Source: Sinomicrobium oceani (GTDB taxonomy: Bacteria; Bacteroidota; Bacteroidia; Flavobacteriales; Flavobacteriaceae). From it: a DNA stretch of 42,683 bases. Both the position numbers and the translations under genes were made by a program. Where the stretch lies: positions 1 through 42,683 of the forward strand of contig NZ_FPJE01000034.1 in assembly GCF_900119185.1 (NCBI RefSeq), in the 5' to 3' direction. Numbering within the stretch: position 1 is the stretch's first letter; every line of letters starts with the position of its first letter. Of the stretch, positions 35,878-42,683 are shown piece after piece. The notes under the pieces are model-generated. The model made no database searches. It worked only from the letters and a program-made list of their open reading frames with translations, and was not told where the DNA came from.

Positions 35878-36501
35878 ATGCAAGAGTGGATCATTTACGC
35901 TATCGGTTTTTTCGCCCAGATCCTGTTTTCCAGCCGACTGCTGCTACAATGGATCGTCTCTGAAAAAAACAAGGTTGTTCTCACTCCACGACTGTTCTGG
36001 CAACTCAGCCTGCTCGCTTCGTTCCTGCTCTTTATCTACGGATACCTGAGACATGATTTTGCGATCATGCTGGGGCAGACACTAACGTATTTTATTTACA
36101 TCCGAAATATTCAAATCCAGGGAGATTGGATTAAATTCCCAAAAGTTTTCCGGGTTTTTTTATGGATTTTTCCGCTGATCATTGTAGCTTACTATTATAA
36201 TAACAATACATTTGATATACAGAACCTGTTCCGAAATGAAAACATTCCGTTATGGTTGTTAGCATTAGGGAGCATTGCCCAGATTATTTTTACGTTCCGC
36301 TTTATCTATCAATGGATATATTCGGAACGCAAAAAAGAATCTGTTTTGCCGGCAGGGTTTTGGCTGCTCAGTCTTATCGGGGCATTACTGATACTGGTGT
36401 ATGCCGTATTACGAAAGGACCCCGTATTACTAATAGGCCACCTGTTTGGAAGTATCATTTATTTCAGAAACCTGATGATCTTAAGAAAACAACATGGTTA
36501 A
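35878..36501 (+). CDS. Tandem LAB_N domain membrane protein
   Basis: Protein of 207 residues built from two copies of the lipid-A-disaccharide-synthase N-terminal (LAB_N) domain, about residues 5-75 and 120-200. Parallel blocks are AQILFSSRLLLQWIVSEK and AQIIFTFRFIYQWIYSERK, then FWQLSLLASFLLFIYGYLRHD and FWLLSLIGALLILVYAVLRKDP. About five or six membrane segments. It carries no LpxB catalytic domain. Its place between a polyprenyl-P-sugar synthase and a GT39 suggests a lipid carrier, flippase-like or accessory role, which is inference. Its last 8 bases overlap the GT39 gene. Confidence 0.9.
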   Translation: MQEWIIYAIGFFAQILFSSRLLLQWIVSEKNKVVLTPRLFWQLSLLASFLLFIYGYLRHDFAIMLGQTLTYFIYIRNIQIQGDWIKFPKVFRVFLWIFPLIIVAYYYNNNTFDIQNLFRNENIPLWLLALGSIAQIIFTFRFIYQWIYSERKKESVLPAGFWLLSLIGALLILVYAVLRKDPVLLIGHLFGSIIYFRNLMILRKQHG

Positions 36502-38137
36502 AAACCTGGAAAGATATCCGGTAATCACACTTTTACTGGTATGCCTCATTATTTTTTTCTGTAATCTGGACGAATTATACGTCAATATCATGGAAGCGCG
36601 GAACTTTATTACGGCACGCGAAATACTTTCGGAGAACAACTGGTTACTCACCACGCTTAACGGGCTTCCCCGTTATGAAAAACCTCCTCTGCCCACCTGG
36701 CTTACCGCGATCTCAGCAGCAACATTCGGGATGAAGAGCCTTTTTGCCCTGAGGCTTCCCGCAGCACTGGCTGCCACACTGATGGTAATGATGATGTACA
36801 GGTTTACTCTTAAACTACATCTGAACCCCCGGCTAAGCCTGTATTCCGGACTGATCCTGGCTACGTCTTTTTACGTTATTTTTTCGGGACGAAACGGACA
36901 ATGGGACATATTTACTCACGCGTTTATGCTCACCGCCATTTATTTCCTCTACAACCTATTTCGCGGGGAGCACTTATGGAAAAATGCATTGTTTGCAGGG
37001 CTGTTCGCCGGAGCTTCTTTTCTGAGCAAAGGCCCGGTTTCGCTTTATACCTTACTGCTTCCTTTTATAATAGCTTATGGTATCGTCTATAAATTCGGTG
37101 GTTTTCGGAAACGTCTTCTGCCGCTAATCTTCTTCCTGCTGATCATGGTTGTCACAGGTCTCTGGTGGTTTGTCTATGTCCGCATAGCCGATCCGGAAGC
37201 CTTTATAGCCATAGCTTCGGAAGAGGCGGCCAACTGGGGGAGCTACAACATACGTCCCTTTTACTACTACTGGAGTTTCTTTACACAGAGTGGTATATGG
37301 ACCATTCCCGCCTTTATAGGTTTATTGTATCCGTACCTGAAAGACAGGGTCAGCAACAAGAAAGCATATCTCTTTTCACTGCTCTGGACGTTGAGCGCTG
37401 TAGTGTTACTCTCTCTCATTCCAGAGAAAAAATCGCGCTACCTGCTTCCCGTATTATTGCCATTGGCTATGAATACCTCTTTTTACATCGAGTACCTCAT
37501 TAATAAATTTGGTGTAATCAAAGACAAAAAAGAGACCTTCCCGGTGTATTTCAATTTCGGACTCATCGCGCTTATCGGTACGATATTTCCGGTTGCGGGA
37601 TATTTCTTTTTCGGAAAAGAACTGGAAGGTTTCATGCTGGCTTTCCTGCTTACATCTATACTGTTGTGTACCACGGGATTATTGATGTACCGTAACCTTT
37701 TCAGGAAAAACATACGTAATGTTTTTTTCCTTACCATAGCGTTTATCCTTATTATTATAGGAATTGGGTTACCGCTGGAAAACACCTTTAGTAATGACAA
37801 TAAAGATTTTCACAATATCGACCAGCTTGCGGATAAGGCAGCTCAACACGGCATAAAAGTGTACTCCTTCGGAGAGATCGCACCTGAGACGGTTTGGGAA
37901 TACGGCAAGGTTGCTCCGCGTCTGGATGCTTTCCACACGTTGAAGTACCCCGAAGAAACGAGTTTCGGGGTTTTGGTAGCCCCTGCTGACGAAACCGAAT
38001 TTAACCGTATCTTTGCTTCCGGCTTTGATCTTCGTCTCGAAGATGTCTTTGACATCAACTACACCGCCGGGAAAGATGAAAAAGACTATAAGCAACGATT
38101 GGTAAGCCGGTATTATATCGTAACAAAAAAATTGTAA
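36494..38137 (+). CDS. ArnT-like GT39 membrane glycosyltransferase
   Basis: Protein of 547 residues with about 12-13 membrane segments, of the GT39/ArnT/PMT type that transfers a sugar from a polyprenyl-phosphate donor on the periplasmic side. The N-terminal loop has the conserved acidic site NLDELYVNIMEARNFITAREIL with NGLPRYEKPPLPTWLTA. FLSKGPVSLYTLLLPF follows later. Lipid A, another glycolipid or protein could be the acceptor. The overlap with the LAB_N gene and the upstream GT2 point to one pathway. Confidence 0.92.
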   Translation: MVKNLERYPVITLLLVCLIIFFCNLDELYVNIMEARNFITAREILSENNWLLTTLNGLPRYEKPPLPTWLTAISAATFGMKSLFALRLPAALAATLMVMMMYRFTLKLHLNPRLSLYSGLILATSFYVIFSGRNGQWDIFTHAFMLTAIYFLYNLFRGEHLWKNALFAGLFAGASFLSKGPVSLYTLLLPFIIAYGIVYKFGGFRKRLLPLIFFLLIMVVTGLWWFVYVRIADPEAFIAIASEEAANWGSYNIRPFYYYWSFFTQSGIWTIPAFIGLLYPYLKDRVSNKKAYLFSLLWTLSAVVLLSLIPEKKSRYLLPVLLPLAMNTSFYIEYLINKFGVIKDKKETFPVYFNFGLIALIGTIFPVAGYFFFGKELEGFMLAFLLTSILLCTTGLLMYRNLFRKNIRNVFFLTIAFILIIIGIGLPLENTFSNDNKDFHNIDQLADKAAQHGIKVYSFGEIAPETVWEYGKVAPRLDAFHTLKYPEETSFGVLVAPADETEFNRIFASGFDLRLEDVFDINYTAGKDEKDYKQRLVSRYYIVTKKL

Positions 38138-38209
38138 GACAGACATCAATTTACCTTCTCCAGTATCCCACCGGGTACCGTATAAGGGAAAGGATTAACA
38201 GAAATTTCA

Positions 38210-38893
38210 ATGAAAAATTTAAGCAGAATAGAAGTTTTCGGGTATATGTTCCTCATTATTACTTTTGTGAACAGCCTTTATTTCGGTTTTACCGACGCCT
38301 CACTTTTTAACGAGCATTATGCGCAGGAAGATGGTCTCGTGGAGAACGAAACCGCACTGATGCTGCTCTTAGTATCTGTCCTGAGTGTTTATCACCTTAT
38401 TAAGTTATGGAAATTTAAAAAACCGCTATGGAAAGTCGGCACCCTCATTTTTGCCATTCTGTTTTTCTTTGCCGCAGGGGAAGAGATCTCATGGGGACAA
38501 AGAATATTCGGCGTGGAGTCGAGCGAGTTTTTCCTGCAGAACAATGCACAGGGAGAAACAAACCTTCATAATATGGTTGTCGGAGACACCAAAATAAACA
38601 AACTTATATTCAGCCAGATACTTATGATAGTAATGGTTTTATACCTGGTTTTCGTACCCGTGCTGTACAGGAAGGTCCGGGCCATAAAAAACCTCGCAGA
38701 CACCTTTGCCGTACCTATCGTAGAATGGCGTCATACCATAGCATTTATCGTATGTACCATATTGGTAAGCATCATTCCGGCAGACAGAAAATGGGAAGTT
38801 TATGAGCTCGCTTTCGGAATTATATTTTTCCTGATCTTCCTGAATCCGCTCAACAGACATATTTTCCAGAAAAACGACGCTGCAGAACAGTAG
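38210..38893 (+). CDS. Hypothetical membrane protein with GEEISWGQ and NLHN motifs
   Basis: Not assigned to a named family. The protein has 227 residues with about six membrane segments. Next to the third segment is a polar conserved-looking block AAGEEISWGQRIFG, then NNAQGETNLHNMVVG before the fourth. Such acid/His/Asn clusters at membrane borders often mark an enzyme active site. It lies 72 bp after the GT39 gene on the same strand and faces the PAP2 gene. A role in envelope lipid chemistry is inferred from context. Confidence 0.8.
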   Translation: MKNLSRIEVFGYMFLIITFVNSLYFGFTDASLFNEHYAQEDGLVENETALMLLLVSVLSVYHLIKLWKFKKPLWKVGTLIFAILFFFAAGEEISWGQRIFGVESSEFFLQNNAQGETNLHNMVVGDTKINKLIFSQILMIVMVLYLVFVPVLYRKVRAIKNLADTFAVPIVEWRHTIAFIVCTILVSIIPADRKWEVYELAFGIIFFLIFLNPLNRHIFQKNDAAEQ

Positions 38894-38903
38894 TTATAAA
38901 CGT

Positions 38904-39494
38904 TTACCGAGCAGAAGGTTTTTCCATTGACTTAAAAAAAACCTTCTTGCTCGTCCAACGCAGCAATACGAGGAACAGGAATCCTGCTGACACACCCACA
39001 ACCATACCGGTAAGGACATCGGTCGGAAAATGTACGCCCAGGTATATACGGCTATAAGAAACCACCAAAGCCCATAACACCAGTATCGCAGTGAGAGATC
39101 GGTAATATCTCCCGAGCAGGAGTGAGAAAAAAGTGGCTACGGCAAAAGTACTGCCCGCATGGGCCGAAAAATATCCAAATTTACCCCCGCATTTTACTAT
39201 ACGCATCTTCCCCTGAAGCAACGGATCGTGACAAGGGCGCAAACGTTCAAAACCATATTTAAAAACGTTGGCTACCTGATCGGTAAAAGCGATCATCAGG
39301 CCCGTAGCTGCCAATACCAGTAAGGTCATCCTCCATCCGAGTTTTTTTACACAAAAAAACAAGAGCACCAGGTAAAGCGGTACAGATGTAAACTTATTCG
39401 TAATAATCAACCAGAAACCGTCCCATCCTTCGGAGCCAAGGTTATTGAGAAAGAGAAACAATTCGTGGTCGTACTCTACAATTCTATCCAGCAT
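38904..39494 (-). CDS. PAP2 family lipid phosphatase
   Basis: Inner-membrane acid phosphatase of 196 residues. The three PAP2 signature motifs are KYGFERLRP (KxxxxxxRP), the SAHA block in FSAHAGSTFAV (usual PSGH) and SRIYLGVHFPTD (SRxxxxxHxxxD). About six membrane segments. Members remove phosphates from undecaprenyl pyrophosphate, phosphatidate or lipid A (LpxE/F types). Its position facing the GT2/LAB_N/GT39 locus makes lipid A or undecaprenyl-PP likely substrates. Confidence 0.93.
   Translation of the reverse strand: MLDRIVEYDHELFLFLNNLGSEGWDGFWLIITNKFTSVPLYLVLLFFCVKKLGWRMTLLVLAATGLMIAFTDQVANVFKYGFERLRPCHDPLLQGKMRIVKCGGKFGYFSAHAGSTFAVATFFSLLLGRYYRSLTAILVLWALVVSYSRIYLGVHFPTDVLTGMVVGVSAGFLFLVLLRWTSKKVFFKSMEKPSAR
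38908..38953. terminator. Hairpin covering the 3' end of the PAP2 gene
   Basis: Arms 38908-38923 and 38937-38953 pair over 16 positions with a single bulged base (core CGAGCAGAAGG with CCTTCTTGCTCG). It starts 15 bp after the stop of the plus-strand membrane protein gene and lies within the last PAP2 codons. It probably ends transcription from the plus strand. There is no clean T-tract after it. Confidence 0.45.
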
Positions 39495-39522
39495 ACGAAA
39501 TGAGGTTTAAGAACGGTAAATA

Positions 39523-39747
39523 TTATTCGTACCTGCTTATCTCGCGATCGTAGAAATCGTTAGCCTGCTGTATGAGGTTACCGGCTTCGGTTTCGAGCTC
39601 TTGTTCATCGGACGGATCAAAGTCTTCCAGCCATTCCACCTCATCATTTTCCAGGTTTATAATAAAACGGGGATAATCCGTATGAATTATAAATATCGCA
39701 TCCGGATAATCGGTGTTATCCCCCAATAAGAATTTAGGAAGTTCCAT
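39523..39747 (-). CDS. Small acidic hypothetical protein, 74 residues
   Basis: Not recognised by family. It begins MELPKFLLGDNTDYPDAIFI, contains HTDYPRFIINLENDEVEWLEDFD and ends in an acidic helix. It is rich in Asp and Glu with no cysteine. It reads as a compact folded protein and recalls small conserved proteins of Flavobacteriaceae; I give no function. It lies between PAP2 and MATE, on the same strand as both. Confidence 0.72.
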   Translation of the reverse strand: MELPKFLLGDNTDYPDAIFIIHTDYPRFIINLENDEVEWLEDFDPSDEQELETEAGNLIQQANDFYDREISRYE

Positions 39748-39793
39748 AATATCAAATATGTTATATCAAAAAAATCGTGTGTTGTAATCCGTT

Positions 39794-41167
39794 TTATGCA
39801 CTATCGCGTATAAGTTTCCTCGTCAGGTTGTTAAACCTGATAAAAAGCAGTACGGCCGAAACCGAGAGTCCGGCCAGTAATCCCATCCAGATCCCTGCGC
39901 TTTCCCATTCGGTATGCAGACCAAGGTAGTAAGAAACCGGGAAACCTACGATCCAATAGGCTACAAAAGTAATAAAAGTAGGGATCTTTACATCCTGTAA
40001 TCCTCTCAGTGCCCCAAGCACAGCCACCTGTACTCCATCGGAAATCTGGAATACGGCAGCCACCATAAGCAGGCCGGATGCTGTTGTCATTACTTCTGTA
40101 ATATCAGCCCTGTTGGCGATATCGTGCTGATCGAGGTACATGGTCGGCAACCAATCTCTGAACACCCAGAAACAAAGAGCAAATATAACATCGAGAATAA
40201 TGGTCAGGACAAATACGGAAAAAGCAATTCGTCGCAATTCGTGAAAATTACGCAGTCCTTTCTGGTTTCCTACCCGTATCATCGCCGCCACGCTGAGACC
40301 GGTAGCTACCATAAAGGTCATACTGGACAGGTTTAAAGCAATCTGATTTGCAGCCTGAGGGTTTTTACCAAGCACTCCGCTGAGCCATATAGCAGAGGTA
40401 AATATCCCGACCTCAAAAAGCATCTGTAATGCAGAAGGAAAACCGAGATTTATTATTTTGGAAAACATAGACTTGCTGTACTCCCGAAGCTTAAACCCGG
40501 TAATATAAGCATGAAATTTGGTATTACGCCGAAACATATACCACAGAAAGATCACCATACCTATCCGCGAAACCAGGGTCCCAATAGCCGCACCTATAAT
40601 CCCCATTTCAGGAAAGCCGAAATTACCGAAGATCAGGAGGTAGTTAAGGAGGATGTTTATAATATTGGCCACTACCGTAGCATACATAGGGTATTTGGTC
40701 TCGGAAAGCCCGTCCGAAAATTGTTTTAATGCCTGGAACATAATAAGAGGCACTAATGAAAATGCCACCAGATCCAGGTAGGGCATGGCATATTCTACCA
40801 CCTCTGCCGGTTGATCCATTATATGCATCAGCGGTTTGGCGAACAGCAGGATCGTAAAAAGCATAAGACCAAGGCTCGTACACAGTAAAAGACCGTGTTT
40901 TAAAGCTGCTTTACCTCTTGCTACATTTCCTTCTCCGTCCGCCTCGGCTACAAGAGGTGTAATCGCCGTGGAAAAACCGATTCCAAGCGACATCGCTACA
41001 AAAACAAAACTGTTTCCCAATGATACTGCAGCCAGTTCTGCCGTACCGAGCTGCCCGACCATAACGTTGTCGGCAAAAGCTACGAAAGTATGTCCCAGCA
41101 TCCCCAGCATTACCGGAAATGACAATTTCAGATTATAGGAAAATTCCCTGGCGTATTGTGAAAGCAT
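39794..41167 (-). CDS. MATE family efflux transporter
   Basis: Multidrug/toxin extrusion-type inner-membrane antiporter of 457 residues with 12 membrane segments in two similar halves, NorM-like. Recognisable are the N-terminal LSFPVMLGMLGHTFVAFADNVMVGQLG and the QALKQFSDGLSETKYPM block. The substrate is unknown. The ATG at 41167 is supported by a TATCTTTG promoter box at 41185-41192, which lies downstream of an alternative in-frame ATG at 41227. Confidence 0.94.
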   Translation of the reverse strand: MLSQYAREFSYNLKLSFPVMLGMLGHTFVAFADNVMVGQLGTAELAAVSLGNSFVFVAMSLGIGFSTAITPLVAEADGEGNVARGKAALKHGLLLCTSLGLMLFTILLFAKPLMHIMDQPAEVVEYAMPYLDLVAFSLVPLIMFQALKQFSDGLSETKYPMYATVVANIINILLNYLLIFGNFGFPEMGIIGAAIGTLVSRIGMVIFLWYMFRRNTKFHAYITGFKLREYSKSMFSKIINLGFPSALQMLFEVGIFTSAIWLSGVLGKNPQAANQIALNLSSMTFMVATGLSVAAMIRVGNQKGLRNFHELRRIAFSVFVLTIILDVIFALCFWVFRDWLPTMYLDQHDIANRADITEVMTTASGLLMVAAVFQISDGVQVAVLGALRGLQDVKIPTFITFVAYWIVGFPVSYYLGLHTEWESAGIWMGLLAGLSVSAVLLFIRFNNLTRKLIRDSA

Positions 41168-41184
41168 GACTCCGAATTGAGGGG

Positions 41185-41192
41185 CAAAGATA
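41185..41192 (-). promoter_or_regulatory. -7 box (TATCTTTG) of the MATE gene
   Basis: A full TAnnTTTG match on the minus strand, 17 bp before the ATG at 41167, giving a very short leader. It excludes the in-frame ATG at 41227. Confidence 0.5.
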
Positions 41193-41333
41193 GAAATTTG
41201 ATACCGGTAAAATCCCGGGAATATCACAATTAATATTCTTTTAAAAGAAAGCCTTCGTCTCCTTATTTCTATTGAAAAAACTGTTCAGAAGACAATTAAA
41301 ACACAGGACTACAGCCATATCCTTCCGAATTTA

Positions 41334-42113
41334 CTACCGGAAGAATTCTTTAGCCTCATTCCAGTATACGTCCATTTCCTCCAGCGACATATCCCGGAGT
41401 GCTCTTTGGGAGGCCGCTGCTTTCTCTTCGAGATACCGGAAACGGTTTATGAACTTCTTATTGGTTCGCTCCAAGGCATTTTCCGGATTTATTTTCAGAA
41501 AACGGGCATAGTTGATCATACTGAAAAGTACATCTCCGAATTCGGCTTCCATTTTATCACTATCTCCTCGTTTTACCTCTTCGTAGAATTCACGGAGTTC
41601 TTCCTGCAGTTTTTCCCATACTTGCGAAGGCTCCTCCCAATCAAACCCCACTCCGGCTACTTTATCCTGTATCCTGTTAGCTTTTACCAAGGCCGGAAGG
41701 CTCCGGGGAACTCCTTCGAGCACACTTTTTTTGCCTTCCTTCAATTTGAGGTTTTCCCAGTTACGTTTTACATCTTCTTCATCAGCTACTTTCACATCGC
41801 CATATATATGCGGATGCCGTGCAATGAGTTTATCACAAATGGCGTTGGCAATATCGCCGATATCAAAAGCAGAGGTTTCACTTCCGATCTTCGCATAAAA
41901 AACGATATGCAACAAAACGTCTCCAAGCTCTTTTTTTACTTCTTCCAGGTCGCTGTCCAGAATGGCATCTCCCAGCTCATAGACCTCTTCAATGGTCAGG
42001 TGACGCAGGCTCTCGAGTGTTTGCTTCCTGTCCCATGGACATTGTTCGCGAAGTTCATCCATTATCGTAAGCAGCCTGTCCATCGCTTTCAGGTTCTCTT
42101 CCCTGGAATTCAT
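41334..42113 (-). CDS. mazG: Nucleoside triphosphate pyrophosphohydrolase MazG
   Basis: Hydrolyses (d)NTPs to NMP and pyrophosphate. The protein has 259 residues with two MazG repeats. The N-terminal repeat has the substrate and metal residues (REQCPWDRKQTLESLRHLTIEEVYELGDAI, then ELGDVLLHIVFYAKIG). The second repeat has WEKLQEELREFYEEV and EFGDVLFSMINYARF. Full length. It lies 166 bp upstream of the MATE gene and 213 bp downstream of an insertion-sequence end. Confidence 0.95.
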   Translation of the reverse strand: MNSREENLKAMDRLLTIMDELREQCPWDRKQTLESLRHLTIEEVYELGDAILDSDLEEVKKELGDVLLHIVFYAKIGSETSAFDIGDIANAICDKLIARHPHIYGDVKVADEEDVKRNWENLKLKEGKKSVLEGVPRSLPALVKANRIQDKVAGVGFDWEEPSQVWEKLQEELREFYEEVKRGDSDKMEAEFGDVLFSMINYARFLKINPENALERTNKKFINRFRYLEEKAAASQRALRDMSLEEMDVYWNEAKEFFR

Positions 42114-42326
42114 AAGTTTTGTATTTATTTGTGTTTAAATGTTCCGAAGTTCGTTTTGCGATATTAATGATATCTGCCGAATATTAAAAATATAGGGGCT
42201 AAAAAACGATGTAACTTCCTATACAGCGTCTGTTTACTATGTACTTCCCAGCTTCAGGTAAACTATACAATCAGTGATCAGAAAGTTCCCGGGCACATAC
42301 ATAGTTGAATTTTAACCTCAAAAAAA

Positions 42327-42354
42327 GAGGCCGTCTAAAAAGTTTTAGGCGGTC
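42327..42354. repeat. Putative IS terminal repeat that can fold as a terminator hairpin
   Basis: GGCCGTCTAA (42329) can pair with TTAGGCGGTC (42345-42354), with two G-U pairs, followed by a T-run (42355-42359). The terminal repeat therefore doubles as an intrinsic terminator-like structure on the plus strand. Flanking A-run and T-run make it also possible on the minus strand. Confidence 0.6.
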
Positions 42355-42444
42355 TTTTTATATTTAGGCTATTTTCTTGCTTTCAACCTACAAGGAGCAA
42401 GAGTTGCGTGTTAAAAAGTTAATGAGTTAATAGAAGTTGTGGGA

Positions 42445-42683
42445 TTACGCCCTTAACCCAACCTTTTTAAGATTGTGTGCCATAGCCACAAGCCCTATTT
42501 CGGTTTCCACTTTATCCAGTCCTCTGAGCATAAAGCGCTTGAAGCCCATATTCTGCTTTATATTCCCAAAGACAGCCTCCACCTCCCAGCACCTCCTTTT
42601 TCGGTGGGCAATGCCCTGTTCTGAGAGCAACAGTGCTTTGGCCTTGGCCTTTAACCGTATTAGCTCATGGTTTCTCTGGATGG
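42445..42683 (-). CDS. Transposase, C-terminal part (IS1182/DDE type), partial
   Basis: The frame is open from the window edge down to the stop at 42445, giving about 79 codons. Visible are EQGIAHRKRRCWEVEAVFG, with the third catalytic Glu position of the DDE triad in VEAVFG, then NIKQNMGFKRFMLRGLDK and ETEIGLVAMAHNLKKV, typical of the IS1182 transposase C-terminus. The N-terminal domains and DD residues are beyond the window. No frameshift is seen in this part. Confidence 0.88.
   Translation of the reverse strand, partial: IQRNHELIRLKAKAKALLLSEQGIAHRKRRCWEVEAVFGNIKQNMGFKRFMLRGLDKVETEIGLVAMAHNLKKVGLRA

Larger units (their letters stand above)
42327..42683 (-). mobile_element. IS1182-like insertion sequence, one end (runs off the window)
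   Basis: The transposase 3' end and a terminal-repeat-like sequence (GAGGCCGTCTAAAAAGT, starting about 42327) mark the end of an insertion sequence. Similar termini occur in IS1182-type elements of Bacteroidota, by recollection. The other end and any target duplication lie outside the window. Next to it, between 42114 and 42326, no gene was seen. Confidence 0.75.

Noticed and set aside
41168-41227. Upstream ATG for the MATE gene
   Set aside because: A promoter box lies between it and the chosen ATG, and the extra residues are not family-like.
42114-42326. Possible gene or MITE between mazG and the IS end
   Set aside because: No coding frame, inverted termini or repeat found in these 213 bp.

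Overview
The window is a chromosomal segment from a member of the Bacteroidota, most likely family Flavobacteriaceae. The evidence is the set of gene families (short archaeal-type ProRS, OmpP1/FadL-type porin, DUF5723 and DUF4097 proteins, TIGR02757 protein, LAB_N protein), lipoprotein signals of the LVSC type, promoter boxes of the TAnnTTTG type, weak Shine-Dalgarno sequences and moderate GC. The genus cannot be told from the sequence alone. Most of the window is ordinary core genome. Only the right end carries a recognisable mobile element.

Layout. 1-6833: the 3'-truncated proS, a low-complexity lipoprotein, a FadL-type outer-membrane protein, folE, cysS and yidD. 6834-8791: a probable insertion between yidD and lgt that holds an ECF41-type sigma factor with its AhpD-like partner gene. 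Each gene is preceded by the same bipartite promoter, so the unit looks self-contained and autoregulated. 8792-10121: lgt and a DUF192 lipoprotein. 10131-15889: a minus-strand run of a Mur-ligase-like pseudoenzyme, radC, a polysaccharide-deacetylase-like protein without its metal ligands, a YjjG-type HAD phosphatase, a lipoprotein and a DUF5723 outer-membrane protein. The last three overlap by single bases.

16006-23968: TRIC-type channel and RDD genes on the minus strand, diverging from a tight plus-strand operon of SpoIIM, an unnamed membrane protein, DUF4129, DUF4350, MoxR AAA ATPase and DUF58. This is a recurrent MoxR-centred membrane module of unknown function. 24159-25763: divergent dps and oxyR; the OxyR cysteines fall exactly at residues 199 and 208. 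25850-29968: a 65-residue orphan, a hotdog thioesterase, a TIGR02757 protein, a serine carboxypeptidase and a patatin. 29978-32402: an ECF sigma factor, a one-TM anti-sigma-like protein and a DUF4097 protein.

32809-35037: galM and meaB. 35164-39494: a DPM1/ArnC-like GT2, a tandem LAB_N membrane protein, an ArnT-like GT39, a membrane protein with a GEEISWGQ motif, and a convergent PAP2 phosphatase. Together these look like a polyprenyl-sugar or lipid A modification locus. 39523-42113: a small acidic protein, a MATE transporter and mazG. 42327-42683: one end of an IS1182-like insertion sequence that runs off the window.

The items most worth a second look are the twin ECF41 promoters, the two degenerate envelope enzymes on either side of radC, the GT2/LAB_N/GT39 locus and the DUF58 protein without a MIDAS motif. 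No CRISPR array, rRNA, tRNA, prophage or classical defence island was seen.
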